A stretch of 64,000 bases of DNA from assembly GCA_035772735.1 (NCBI GenBank), contig JASDFA010000002.1, forward strand, positions 7,130,001-7,194,000, read 5' to 3'. The notes under the pieces were generated by a model. It was not told the DNA's origin and searched no databases. It saw only the letters and a program-made list of their open reading frames with translations. How positions within the stretch are numbered: the stretch's first letter is position 1; each line of letters begins with the position of its first letter. The DNA is from Datura wrightii (Eukaryota > Streptophyta > Magnoliopsida > Solanales > Solanaceae). Positions 11,371 through 22,266 of this stretch are shown here, piece by piece. The translations under genes were made by a program, and so were the position numbers.

Positions 11371-12839
11371 TGATCTTGGGAATAATTACATGCCCAAGTG
11401 CTATTTTATAGCTTAATTTAGTCATGTTTGTCTAATTATACACTTACATTCTTATGTGATTTTTTGTAAATTTGGATATACACTAACCAACATGATTAGT
11501 CCTTGTTTTGTAGGTGTAAAATGCATATAAGGGACTAAATAATGATGGGTGAAGTGAAGGAATGGAGTTGGAAGTGAATTGCAAAATATGGCAAGAAAAA
11601 ATTCCACGGCAAGGCTGGCCGCGCCAGGCAGCGTGCCACGTTGTGCGTGTGCTGCGCCTAGTGCCGTGCCATACCAAGGCCATGCGCGCGAAATGCTGCA
11701 CTCCAAAGTGCCTGCGCACCAGCGTCCATGCCATGCCAGGCACTGCTGCGCGCTGCATGCCGTGTCACGCTGGCCATCGCGCAGGACAAGCGTTGTGCCA
11801 CGCCGGCTGTCGTGCCATGCCTCGGCCAAGCAACATTCAAGTGCAAATTAAAGTGGCCCTCTGCGTTACCTCCATGGCACGGAGGCAAATTGGTGTGTTC
11901 ACCTTCGTGCCACGAAGCCATTCCATGATAGGCAAAAAATTGCAAATTTCCTATTTTCAATAAATTAAACCCTTAGCTTCTAAAATCATTTGTCACGAAA
12001 TATTTTCTGAAAACCATAGAGGAGCAAAGGGAGAAGTGGAGAACTCACCTAGAGTTCACTAATTGTACATTTTGTTTTACCTATTCTTGTAAGTACTCTA
12101 CTTTAACGATGTTTTTAAATTATTGTACGAACATGAGTGGATAAAACCCTTCCCCTAGGGTTGAGGCCATGTGATATGATTGTAATGCATGAATTCGTTT
12201 TGGTTTGAGTTGTTAATTATTTTTTTGTCTTACATTATTTATTATGGTTGTTTTTATGCTTGATCACTATGAAAACATACATGTTAAGCTAGGTAAACGC
12301 TTGCGAGAGTAACACTATGCTAGAACAAGATAATGTAGGGAGCAAGTTTTTATCTTACGATAGGATTTGCGATTAGGATAGAAATTATACCTCATTTGCC
12401 TTGCTTGGTTGATAAAATAGGATGATAGCAAGACACCGGCTTAGAATTGTCACTCCACCACTCATAGAAGTAGTTGTGAAGCTAAGTTAGGTTAAATGAT
12501 TAGAGGTACGAAAGTCCCTAATCAAGAGCACAAACCCTGTAAACCACATCCATGTAGTTTCATACGTGAACCATTACCAAATGTAGCATTGCATGATTAT
12601 CCGGCCTTAGCTCTAGTTGCTTCTTATATTGTTTCCAAATTGTTTTGTGACCCCCCCTTAACTTAATTATAAATTAACGAAAACGTCTATAATCAACACT
12701 TGCGAAGGTTAATTTAAACACTTAAACTTGATAATTTGCTGAATTGGTCCAGTCCCTGTGGGTTCGATATCCGGCTCGTAAAAAAGGGTCACTGTATTAC
12801 TTGTACGATCACGTACACTTGCGAGTGCGCCGGAGCGCA
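11371..12839 (+). repeat. 3' LTR of the non-autonomous Athila-like element
   Basis: This is the direct repeat of 5316-6889, starting TGATCTTGGG and ending GGAGCGCA. It keeps the CpG-rich block (about 11615-11830). It lacks the roughly 130-bp stretch present around 6480-6610 of the 5' LTR: the text jumps from CATCCATGTAGTTTCATACG straight to the ACCATTACCAAATG part. The many point differences between the LTRs imply an old insertion. Confidence 0.85.
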
Positions 12840-13158
12840 AAGGGGCTTCACGTTCGGATTTATGTCTGTCTTTTAGTTTTTGTAATGTTGGGGTTAGTTG
12901 GGGTCTTGTCCCTTCAACCCGTCTATTATGATTAGAGGATTTCAGACCTAATTGTAGTATTCAACTTTTTACGCTTGGATCATGTACTGTTGTTTCTTAT
13001 ATCTCATGTCACGGTTTTATTTAGTTCATGAATATTAAGTTAATTCTTCCGCCTTTTGTGAATGGTTTATTTATATACTCATTCCGTGGGTTAACATGGG
13101 GTCCCTCGGGGCTCTTTGTCCAGTGTCTATGATCCGGGTGTACTCTTGGGTCATGACA
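12840..13158 (+). mobile_element. Right part of the split plus-strand chromovirus-type LTR
   Basis: This continues the LTR broken at 5315. It ends CTTGGGTCATGACA at 13158, the same 3' terminal style as the Tekay LTRs at 29017 and 36256 read on their coding strand. EPRV sequence starts in the next base, so the LTR was inserted into the protease of EPRV unit 1. No gene is present. Confidence 0.75.
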
Positions 13159-13167
13159 AATATGGAG

Positions 13168-13557
13168 TCAATCGTTGTGTTGTCTGAAGATATCGAAACC
13201 AATTACGAGATCCTTTCTTGGGACATCTAATCCGAATAGCTTTGTTCTGAATTTTAGTCCTGGGAAGAACTCAATCGTTATTGGGTGTTTTGTGATGACT
13301 GTGGTCGTCAGGATTCTATTTGATGCAGTGTTGAAGTTCTTGAAATGGGTAATCCATTGATCATCAGGAAGGACTGCTGGATTCATTAGCGATGATGTTG
13401 CACTAGTATCCATGAATCTAATGACCTTAATTGGCTTATCCCATTTGGATGGATAAACGTTTAGTTGGACTTGAGGAATATTGATAATGTTGTTTATTTC
13501 TTCCTCATCCTCTGAAATCTTGTAATGGTCATACCCATGTTTTTTATATACATCCAT
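13168..13557 (-). pseudogene. EPRV unit 1 aspartic protease region
   Basis: A 129-codon frame carries a retropepsin-like fold. It has VIRFMDTSATSSLMNPAV, in which the catalytic motif reads D-T-S-A where unit 2 has D-T-G-A, and the C-terminal flap region DLVIGFDIFRQ near 13180-13210. The protease would cut the viral polyprotein. The glycine-to-serine change in the active-site triplet and the truncation just downstream make it a dead copy. Confidence 0.8.
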
Positions 13558-13640
13558 GGAGAAAAGAGTGCCCTCCGATGACTCATCTTCTGCTTAAACG
13601 ACTTATTCGAGGTCATTGTCCTTTACGTCAGCGTACTCTT

Positions 13641-13916
13641 CTATCTCGATAAAAAGCCTAATAGATCTTTTAGCTTGAGGACAGTTCTTCGCAAAGTGTC
13701 CAATCTTGTGGCAGTTAAAGCATCTGTCATTCTTCTGGAACCTGCAGGGATGCTTTCTCCTAAAGTATTTTGTTGGCCTAGTGTATTTTTATCTTCCTCC
13801 AATAGGCTTTGGCCATTTGAACTTCTTGTATTTCTTGAATCTGCTTTGCCTTTAGTGGGCGTGGCAAGAGCAACGGGACCCGACGAGTAGGTTAGTTTTG
13901 CTGCAAGCTTTATCAA
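13641..13916 (-). pseudogene. EPRV unit 1 capsid C-terminus with CCHC zinc knuckle
   Basis: At 13681-13722 the minus strand encodes CFNCHKIGHFAKNC, a complete CX2CX4HX4C knuckle as in caulimovirid capsid proteins. It lies in a different frame from the 91-codon open frame covering 13641-13916 (which has RNTRSSNGQSLLEEDKNT just upstream), so there is a frameshift around 13730-13745. Unit 2 has the same region with its last cysteine lost. Confidence 0.8.
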
Positions 13917-13938
13917 GGGCTAGATTTTTGTGCATGAT

Positions 13939-14421
13939 CTACTTTAGAACAGATATCTTTGTACAGATATCTTCTAGCACCATGAAAATTTCTTTCCTTA
14001 TATAGTCGACTTGGGGAATTGTGATTGACTGGAACTTTTCCTCGACAATTGTCATGGTACATCCTGCTAACATCTTTGGCAAGGATGAAATGAAGGCCTG
14101 CTTCAAACTGGCCTCTCTACCAAGTTCAAAGTATATTTTTTCCATCTTCTGGAAATAAATATCAATGACATCTCTATCTAATGATACACATTTCATCTCT
14201 AAGAATTGTCTTTGTAGCTTTTCTTGCCTCTGTCTTGTATCTCCACAAAAGACTTCATGCAAGATTCTGACGTTGAAAGAAATGTCTTGGGATGTGATGA
14301 AATTATTCCTTTCATATATCCCCAATGCGGTCCACCAATCACTAAGGATGCCAGAGAACCTTGAAGTGAACTCTAACAGGATTCTATATTTCTCTTGTTC
14401 TACTAAGTGTTTCGTTACCAA
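13939..14421 (-). pseudogene. EPRV unit 1 capsid (coat) protein core
   Basis: A 160-codon frame contains EFTSRFSGILSDWWTALG and, further on, EVFCGDTRQRQEKLQRQFL, then a segment ending YIRKEIFMVLEDICTKI. It lies just before the CCHC knuckle, as the capsid domain does in caulimovirid polyproteins. It is longer than the same frame in unit 2 and so less damaged here, but the frame is closed on both sides. The capsid call rests on position and the W-W-T-A-L-G style motif. Confidence 0.7.
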
Positions 14422-16100
14422 CCAAGTAAGGAAATCTTAGATTCTCTGTGGCCATTTTGAAACCTTGACATCATAGAGAGTGAAATTATGGAATCCAGTT
14501 CCATCCAATTTTAGTGTTGGTTGTTCTGGTCTTCCTTCCGGAATTGTGTCATCTGTCATACTGTTTTGATCATCATCAACCTAAGAAACATCTGGTTCTC
14601 TTGGTCGGTTCATGTATATCGGTGGATTGTCTTCCTCGGAGGTGTCTAGTGAGAGATTCTCACTTGACTCAGGCTCCGCTTTTTTCAGTTTCATCAGTAG
14701 GATCTCTATATGTTGTCTCTTCAGTATTGGATCATGTGTTATCATTTTCATCCAATCCATAGAGGTCCAGAACAACTTGATCTTAGATCATCAAGTTTTC
14801 TACATCTTGCTCTTTTGAACTTTCTCCAACCTCTTTCCTTCTTTTATCCTTGTTTTCTACTGCAAGGGCATCTTTCCTTTCCCTAACCCATTTTGCAATG
14901 TCAAACTCAGTTTCCTCTTTGGATCTTTGGAATTAAGATGTGGGTTCATGTGGAAAGAAAGGAGAGGTAGTACCTGTACAGGCCAATTTAGGTGGTGAGT
15001 ATATCTGTGACGGCATAGGGAAAAAGAAGGACTTTGGAGAGTGGCTTCAATTTATTTGTGGCTCAAAAGGTCCATTTCTCAGTTGTTTGATTTTCTCTTT
15101 GATGTCAGCCATCTCTTCTTGTTGCTGTGAAAAGAAGTGGAAAGGTGAAGTGCCTCGTAGTGGACAGATCTCATAATGCATATTCTGTAGTCACAATCCA
15201 GGGCTCAGATAAGACCGACCTGTTGATTGGATGTATGTTCCACTTTCTTCTCAATGTTCTCCACCTTTCTCATCATCTTGGTCTGTGTGTGAGCAACATT
15301 TTTGAGGGAAGTGCCGATGTTGGTCAACACCTTGTTCTGACAGATTGCATTCTCTGATTGCCAGTTGATGGTAGCCTCAATATCACTGGTTGGTGGCTTT
15401 TCTCTAGTCGGCAACACAATATTCTTCTTTAGTAATTTTGGTGCATGGCTTACACCAGCATTTTTGAAGGGTTGTTGTGATGGGAATTCTGGAGTATGGG
15501 TAGAGCTGGACGGACTCATCATGAAGATTTGAGGCTTGTATAGTCTTTTGGCTGGAGTAGGTAGAGTTGGCCTATCGTGAGGTTTGTAGGAGAAAAGGAA
15601 TTAATTTTTTCCTGGGCAGCTAAGGGTAACGGTAGATGGATCCCCATCTTCATATCGTTTACGGAATTCCTTTTCTGAGCATCTCCCCTTCTTCTTCTTG
15701 GGTTTGGCTTTCTTTTCTACATATTCAACTTCATCCTCCAGACATTCTTGGCAGTCACATTCGATATACTAAGGGCAATGCCTGGTGAAGGGACATATAA
15801 ACCACCTTATGTCACGAACTTCATGATTGAACTATTTGATCCAATAATCTTCACACATGACAGCTGGAAGGCTCCAATCGAATGGATCCTCTTCATCTTC
15901 AGGCAAAGGTTCTGATGTAGGCTAGTACATCTAAAGAGAAAAGGTTGTGCTGTTTGGTGTTTTGAGATGAGAGTGGTCAAAGATGATGGCTACAGTTTTA
16001 TTCTGTTTTTTGACAAAGATTGGTTCTATGGATCGAAGAGGTTAAATTGGATGTTCTCTCATCTGCTCATAGTTTGTAACCCATGAGTGAGGAAGAACTT
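14422..16100 (-). pseudogene. EPRV unit 1 linker between movement protein and capsid, with coiled coil
   Basis: This low-conservation stretch has frames broken by stops and shifts. The clearest piece is 15205-15522, with PTREKPPTSDIEATINWQSE followed by a heptad-like helix (LTNIGTSLKNVAHTQTKMM, then RKVENIEKKVEH), suggesting a coiled coil. The 14581-14775 piece is acidic and serine-rich. Unit 2 has the same order at 24640-26065. I cannot name a function; a virion-associated or assembly role is possible. Confidence 0.6.
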
Positions 16101-16915
16101 TTATTCCTTTGGTATTTTTCTAGGTATTTTGGTGCATGTTGTAGTTTTGTTGGTGGCATAAACATGTAGCAGTAAAGCATCATCTCCACCCGGAAATGAA
16201 AGATCCATGGCATGGTTCTGAACTAGCCAAGCTATTTGATAGTGTAGAGTTGCCGGAATAACATCTCTAGCTTGTGGAGCTCCCTGTATTTGGACTTTGA
16301 TCTTTACGGCTACTGTCAGATTTGGGTCGTTTAGGGATATGTTGAAGTTTGGGTATAAAGTGACAAAGACTGTCCCTGCATTCAAGGTGACCTCTATTGT
16401 ACCTAGATTTGCCAGTTGGTACTCTTGGTAACGAGTATCAAGGAGTGAATGACATGCAACAATAGGTTTTCCTTTCCTTCTATGGTATGAAAAGGCTATT
16501 CGGACAACACCAAAATGAATATGGGTGAATCCGTGATTTTTCCATTGCCTTGGAAAATCATCGGAAATCTGCAGGGTGACAAACTATTCTTCTTGAGTAG
16601 CAAGAATAGGATGCTGATCGAGTTTCGAAGAAGCAACATATTCCTTTACTCCTTTTGGTTTATGTTGGACTAAAGAACGAATTTGTAACCATGAATTGGT
16701 TGTCTTTTGGCAATGGAAGAACAAGGATTTAAGAGAGGTAGGTATGTACTGTATACTCTTTTTTTCATCGGGTAGTATTTCTACTTCATAAAGATAGTCA
16801 TATTTACAAGAAAAAGTTTTACTAAGTGTAGGAGACGTAGGTACTTTGCTGACGGATTTACAAAGACTCGCGAAGAAGAATATTTACAAGGACTGGACAT
16901 AGACATACTCATAGT
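16101..16915 (-). pseudogene. EPRV unit 1 movement protein (30K type)
   Basis: A start-codon cluster near 16912 begins a serine-rich N-terminus similar to unit 2. The recognisable core is at 16101-16385: MNAGTVFVTLYPNFNISL, then VKIKVQIQGAPQARD and FPGGDDALLLHVYA. This is the style of the cell-to-cell movement domain at the N-terminus of caulimovirid polyproteins. Stops and frameshifts separate the N-terminal part from the core. Confidence 0.75.
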
Positions 16916-16951
16916 TATTCAAACTGCTCCTCCCTCCAAAAGGATGGGTCT

Positions 16952-16964
16952 GGCTCTGATAGCA
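16952..16964 (-). other. EPRV unit 1 primer binding site (tRNA-Met type)
   Basis: The minus strand reads TGCTATCAGAGCC, one base away from the tRNA-Met primer site typical of Caulimoviridae. It lies about 40 bp upstream of the movement-protein start, as in unit 2 (27115-27127). It marks the genome origin of the unit. Confidence 0.75.
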
Positions 16965-17117
16965 ACTGGGGTAACGAGAGGGATTTGACATAAAGACTGC
17001 ATACTTATCTCATCATGTGAGATAAACATTAGGAATTAACTTATGTAATAGAGTCGATCCACTAAGAAGTAGGGAACATGGTGAGGAAACGGCGGGCAAT
17101 GCAGAAAGATTGCAGGC

Positions 17118-20096
17118 TGTAACACCCCAAAAGTCTCTAAGACTAGATCCAAAACCAGTGAGTTGAGATATTTCAATGCCCCAAACTTTTGGGCTAAGTT
17201 TGAAACCGTTCTAGATATATGGATAGGTACGAGCCCAATGAATTTTATGGATACTAGGTGTTGATATCAATTCCAAAGTTTTAGAAGTGCCAAGGATTGA
17301 AATTAAGGTCATAAGGAACTTCTAGCACAAAGTTGAGGTGAGAACCTTTTTACCGATTGAGTTTTCGTACAAGTTCTAGAAAGGGTCAACTTATAACGAC
17401 TATAGATCCCATTTTTCAAAAGTGTTTTTGGGTGATTCAATATATGAAATTGAAGCCCTTTGAGTCTTCTTTCCAACGCATCCTACCTTGAATCAATCGG
17501 AGTTCGGAACAAAACGTTATGAGCAATTTGGTGAATACTGCATCAGCATCACAGAACGATTCGTTAGGTGACTCGTTAAGTCACACAACGACTCATTAAG
17601 TGACCCGTTAGGTATCCAAAATTTCTATAATACTTTATTTTCACAGGAGACTTCACAACTGGTCAAGTGACCCATTAAGTCACCTCACTAATCATTAAGT
17701 GACTCGTTAAGTGGCAAAATTTGGCAAAAATTCTAGTAGACTTCACAGATTGGACTCACGACTCGTCCATTACCTCACAAGTCGTGATGTCCCTCATGAG
17801 GACTAGCAGGGTACCTTTTCCTGCCAAATTTTAGGGGTGTTTTTCTAAAATCCTATGTTCCTAACTTCTAAACTACATCGTTTTAAGTATTGTTTGAGAC
17901 GTTTTTAAGGGTTTCTTCTAGTCTAATCTCTCATTCTCTCAAGATACTCTCTCAAACCCTTCTTCCTCCTCTCTCTCAAGGTTCAAGAATTGTTCAAGTG
18001 ATTATTCAAACACTACAAGGTCAAGTTCAAGTGGGAGATTCTTCGAAGCAGGTATGCGGGTTTTTCAACAAGGATATACTTCCATCCTTGTGCCACAAAA
18101 TGTTTTATCCAAAGCCCAATTTCAATTATTCTAGAAAAGCATGACCTAGGGTTTAAATTGATTGGTGATTTCTTCAATGTTTTCTTGAATTCTAAAACCC
18201 ACTTGAATTATAAGCTAATTGTGATTATAAACTATTTGAATGTCTTGAATGATGTGCTAGATGGTGAAAATGTACGATGTTAGAATGTTCTTCATGAAAG
18301 GGCTTGAATGATGATTGAGGTTTTATTATTATTCAAACAATTGAATCCATGACTTGCATCCATGTATGACATATGTGAAGATTGTAAGAATTCCCTAATA
18401 GTTAGAGTGCGTTATTTGCTAAGTATGTCAAGTTGAGATTAGAGCGTATGGGCTCGAAAATTGAATGTAAAATATGTATTCTCCTTATGTTTTCAATGGA
18501 ACTGATTGGGTATAATAATGGCTTAATTAATGCATCCTTCTCATGATTTGGGGTAAATCTTGAAATGGGTCTTATGGAATAAAAATGTATGCTTCTCCCA
18601 TGATCTCGTTGTAAATGTATAAGTTATGATTTAAGTATATGGATTTTTGTAAATCTATAATATATGAATCAATGTACGCATGTTAAAATATGAATTAGAC
18701 ATATGGATCATGAATGACTCTATGATATATGTTGAATGTTATGAATCCGGAACATAAATATTGTGAAAGTATTATGCATGATGTGAATCTAAAGATGCTC
18801 ACTAATGAAGACATTTGAAGAAATATTGATATGGCTCCATGCCGATATGAATTATAATGATAAAGCATGAGAATGATATTTCAGAATATTGGGCTTGTTG
18901 TTAGTAAAAAGTAGCCCAGTCCTTTAGAAATGAATGTTGTATGATGAAAGCAATGTATGTTCAAGTTTTTAACTAGATACAGTAGCATAGACCATATATA
19001 AAATGTCAGGTCAATACTCCTCATGTTCTAGTCAGCCAGGGACTCTCCACAGCCGAGAATGTCTCCCCTGGTCAGTCCGGGATCCTCCATTGCAGAGAGT
19101 GACTCCCTAGTTCAGTCGGCATCCTCCATAGTAGAGAGTGACTCCCTAGTTCAGCCGGGATCCTCCATAGCAGAGAGTGACTCCATATTTCAGTCGGGAT
19201 TCTCTATAACAGAGAGTGACTCCCTTGTTCAGTCGAGATCCTCCATAACGGAGAGTGACTCCCTAGCTCAGTCAGGATTCCTCCATAGCAAAGAATGACT
19301 CCCTTAGTTATGTAATCAGTATGATTCAGTTCCGTATTACACAGATTTCAGATTACACTAGATTTAATATAATAAGCATCATACTCAGTTAACAACAATG
19401 ATCCAATACATTGTGTGATGCTAGATTCATGTTCAACTCTTATTAAGTTTTCAGAACTTGACCCTTATGCATGAGTTCGATGATGTTTTAGAACATGAGA
19501 TCCAAAAGAAAGCTTCATATACATATATGTGTATGTGAACATAAGAGGATTATTGCATGTTAAATCAGTTATGTCGATATACTTTGTTATTTCCTTATCG
19601 TATATTTGTATAAGTAATTATTTATGTTGTCCCGCATGCTCAGTACATTCCAAGTACTGACCACATGCCTATTGTTCTATATCATTTCATGATATAGGTT
19701 CAGGTTTCCAGACTCAGCCTCGTGGTTAGATACGTTTTATTCCCTCTCAGCTGCTAGTGGTGAGTCCTCATCTCCCCAGGACATGATTTATGTTTACATT
19801 TTCATTATGTTTCAGTTTTCAGATTTTAAGAGTCATTTGGGGACTTGTCCCAACAACTCATCAGTTTAGTAGAAGGCTTTCAGACTTTTCTAGATAGATT
19901 TAATGTTGTATCAAAGTGTTGTTACAATTGTTCTTATGACTCCTTATTAGACTCTTCCAGTTAGCTTTCGCTCATTTATGTTGATAGTTGTTTTTAGTGT
20001 TAAGTGATATGCTATGATTATGCCATGGGTCGACTTGGAGCTTTTCGTGGTTCCTTATCCGGTGTCACGGCTAGGGTGTAAACTCGGGTTGTGACA
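17118..20096 (+). mobile_element. Solo LTR (2.98 kb, chromovirus type) inside the EPRV leader
   Basis: It starts TGTAACACCCC and ends GGGTTGTGACA, with no internal domain on either side. The flanks are GATTGCAGG(C) on the left and CAAGAATAATAG on the right. The uninterrupted sequence in unit 2 near 27201-27217 reads GATTGCAAGAACAATAG, so the LTR sits in a 4-5 bp duplicated CA(A/G)G site. A solo LTR forms when the two LTRs of a full element recombine. It carries a motif cluster at 17560-17800, a 39-bp minisatellite and two hairpin-forming stretches near 19642-19697. No gene is present. Confidence 0.88.
19026..19297 (+). repeat. 39-bp minisatellite inside the solo LTR, about 7 copies
   Basis: Units with the core GGGATCCTCCATAGCAGAGA followed by GTGACTCCCTAGTTCAGTC repeat at 39 bp. 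Because 39 is a multiple of three, one frame stays open and gives a 13-residue serine-rich repeat (SSIAESDSLVQ). I regard that as a by-product and not a protein. Confidence 0.9.
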
Positions 20097-20770
20097 CAAG
20101 AATAATAGTTTTCCTAAAAAGGGGACTGGGCTTCAACTTCCCGAAGGACGGCTTGCGACCAAAACCCAGCTTCAAAATCCAGGAGATGGCTTTCCAAGTC
20201 AGTTGTACAATAAATTTCATCATAGACATAAAAGAATTTCCTTACAAAAAGGGGTTGGCTTCTACATCCACCCAGACAGTTTGCTAAACTACACAACTCG
20301 GGAAATCTTTTACTCTACTTATAAATTTAGCTGTTTATAAACTTCGGAAAACTATTGCACTTAGAACAAGATTGCTTACCCTATGTGTTGAGACCCAATA
20401 CTATTTCAAGGATCAACCATACCATGCCTTTTGAAAGGAAGAACAAGACGGAATTTAGCAAACACTAATATTATTGAACATAGGAAATTTTTACAAGACT
20501 CAACTAGCTGCGCTCTACTCTGATTCTAAACTTCTTCAAAATGTAGGACTTAGCCTCCTTTATATAGGGTCTAGGTAACTACAAGAAAGACTTTGCACGC
20601 CTTACTAGATAGCCTAACAAAATGAAAATGACACACCTATTTACATGGCCTAATAAAAACAAATTTGGCATGCATAAGTAAGAAAACTCATCTACAAAGC
20701 CTAATAACAACAGATGCCTAATAATACAAATGGCCTAATAAAACGGCTAGCCTAATATGTACGAGGAAGC
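20097..20770 (-). promoter_or_regulatory. EPRV intergenic region and promoter for unit 1
   Basis: This non-coding stretch lies between the end of the unit 2 coding region (20771) and the solo LTR. The minus strand has a caulimovirid-style TATA box, CCTATATAAAGG, at 20557-20568, followed leftwards by the leader. Unit 2 has the equivalent at 27667-27678, 7110 bp away. The leader continues at 16965-17117 beyond the solo LTR, so the inserted LTR separates promoter from coding region. Confidence 0.7.
20557..20568 (-). promoter_or_regulatory. TATA box of EPRV unit 1
   Basis: CCTATATAAAGG on the minus strand, in a GAGGCTAAG context downstream that is identical in the unit 2 copy. The position within the unit is as expected for the pregenomic RNA promoter of a pararetrovirus. 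Confidence 0.65.
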
Positions 20771-21855
20771 CTATGTGATGGCATATGAAGTGGGTCCCGC
20801 TTTCTTCCTCATATGGGTAGTAAATTTCAACGGGTGATCTGAGGCGGTGAGCTTCCAGATTCTGCACACATCATCAAACATTATTCGTTGTGACAACATT
20901 TGGAGGTGCCACTGGTGGATTTGAGAATTCTCCACTTGGATTCCATCGAAAGCCATGTTTGTCATCGAAGAAGCTCGTATCATGCAAGTTCTATTTTAAC
21001 AATATCGTAAAGTAGCATTTTGTGCTTGACGTTTCTGCCATGGCTTGCTCCATATTTTCAGAGCTCTGTGATGGATTATTTGATAGGACGTTCAGCCTTA
21101 TCCATATGATGTCTTGAGTGAATTTCATCTCTGGTGATCTCATGGGGTGCCTGATATTCCTTTGCTGCTTTTCGGACTTCTTCCAAGTGAGGATGTTTAT
21201 CAGTGTGGTTCCAGGGTTCCTATTCTTTAAGCCAAACCTCTTTTTCAATGCACTTATTTTGCTGGAAGATAAATCTTTGTGCTTCATAGTATTCTTCTTC
21301 AAAGGAAAAAATAGGTACTAGAAATCGCCAACAGAAAGAGAGTTCTAGCTCGGCATGGACTTTCCCGTCGATTAACTTTATTGGTCGATGCAGCATGAAT
21401 ACCTTTGCATTATATGAATTCTTGAAGCATTGAACCCGGTACTTGTGAAGCCCAAACCATTGTAGAAATGTTTCTAAAGCTAGTTCAATCTTGTAAAAAT
21501 CCCTGAATACGTTGCACTTGAATTGCATCAGTATGTAATACTGGTGACATAAGTACTAGAAGAACTATAAGAGTTCCTATGGAAAATCATTGGCAAGTGG
21601 TATGAACACGTGACAGAACGGGTATTCTAGGTTGACTCCATATGGCTTTATGATGGATCCTTCGTACTTTCTGAGAACTTGTAGCTCATAGAAAGTCCGT
21701 CTTTCAATAAGGATGGATGGAGCGAATGGGTCCACATATTGACTAAACAAGTCCGGTGGGTGGCTTGGCAGCCTCGGTGACCTATGATCTGGTGGGTTGG
21801 TAATCATGAATATCTGGCCGGCTGGTTCTTTCATCTTCTTGGGTTTCTCTGGCAA
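20771..21855 (-). pseudogene. EPRV unit 2 downstream coding region of unknown function
   Basis: Left of RNase H, consecutive frames (21577-21855, 21220-21528, 20991-21302, 20771-20983) form one degenerate region of about 360 codons. Visible pieces are IFMITNPPDHRSPRLPSHPP, NVFRDFYKIELALETFLQWF, VFMLHRPIKLIDGKVHAELE, FEEEYYEAQRFIFQQNKC and HPLKFTTHMRKKAGPTSY. Unit 3 has the same region (27881-29016). I do not recognise the family. By position it could be the C-terminal end of the polyprotein or a separate downstream ORF such as a transactivator, but no motif proves it. Confidence 0.6.
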
Positions 21856-21879
21856 AAACCTGTTTGTGAATTCCTCAAG

Positions 21880-22266
21880 TTAGGATAGGAAGTCTGCCAG
21901 GAAATTATTTTTCCCTTTTAGGTGCTTCACCTGGAATTTGTAGGGTGAGAACCATTGTGCCCATCTGAGAATTTGCAGATGTGGAAGCATTTTCAGATTT
22001 ACCTGGATCATCTTTGGGAACTCCTTCATATCCTTCTTGATCAGGAATTCAGTGTGAATTAGGAAGAAGTTGAACTTCACAGTGAGAATCTCCTCGAAGG
22101 TGGAATGATAGTGTTCTTCTGAATCCTTGAATCTTCCGCTAGAATATCCGCATATCTTTCTATGGCCATCTTTCTCCTCTAGAAGAACTGCACTCCAGTA
22201 TTCATTACTGGCATCAGTCTACAGTATCTTCTTTCCATTTGAAGGAATATGGAGAGTCTTTAATTA
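21880..22266 (-). pseudogene. EPRV unit 2 RNase H region
   Basis: The C-terminal part reads LPHLQILRWAQWFSPYKFQV followed by KHLKGKNNFLADFLS, the typical end of a caulimovirid RNase H domain (21880-21990). The upstream half, to 22266, is interrupted by stops and frame changes. RNase H degrades the RNA strand during reverse transcription. Unit 3 lacks most of this segment. Confidence 0.75.

Larger units (their letters stand above)
5316..12839 (+). mobile_element. Non-autonomous Athila/Tat-like LTR retrotransposon (7.5 kb), no RT or integrase
   Basis: Two direct LTRs (5316-6889 and 11371-12839) flank an internal region with an Asp-tRNA-type primer site, a decayed gag and an aspartic-protease remnant, but no reverse transcriptase, RNase H or integrase. 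Such elements copy only with enzymes supplied by relatives. Its LTRs interrupt a plus-strand chromovirus LTR (4337-5315 / 12840-13158). I find no clean target-site duplication: the bases before the left LTR are GGACT, those after the right LTR AAGGGGC. Assignment to the Athila/Tat clade rests on the primer site, the gag style and the CDLGA protease motif. Confidence 0.85.
13159..17117 (-). mobile_element. EPRV unit 1 (endogenous pararetrovirus, truncated in the protease)
   Basis: This is a Caulimoviridae-like genome copy on the minus strand. The order from right to left is tRNA-Met-type primer site, movement protein, coiled-coil linker, capsid region, CCHC knuckle and protease. It stops at 13159 where a chromovirus LTR joins, so its reverse transcriptase and RNase H are missing from the window. 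Its promoter region lies at 20097-20770, separated by the solo LTR 17118-20096. It matches unit 2 domain by domain at a spacing of about 7.1 kb once the solo LTR is subtracted. All reading frames are broken. Confidence 0.85.

Noticed and set aside
5311..12845. GGACT / GGGCT as a target-site duplication of the Athila-like element
   Set aside because: It does not match exactly and is not placed directly at the right LTR edge. I treat the duplication as not found.
19059..19298. Serine-rich 13-residue repeat protein
   Set aside because: The frame is the 39-bp minisatellite read in one register, inside a solo LTR. The 39-bp period keeps it open.
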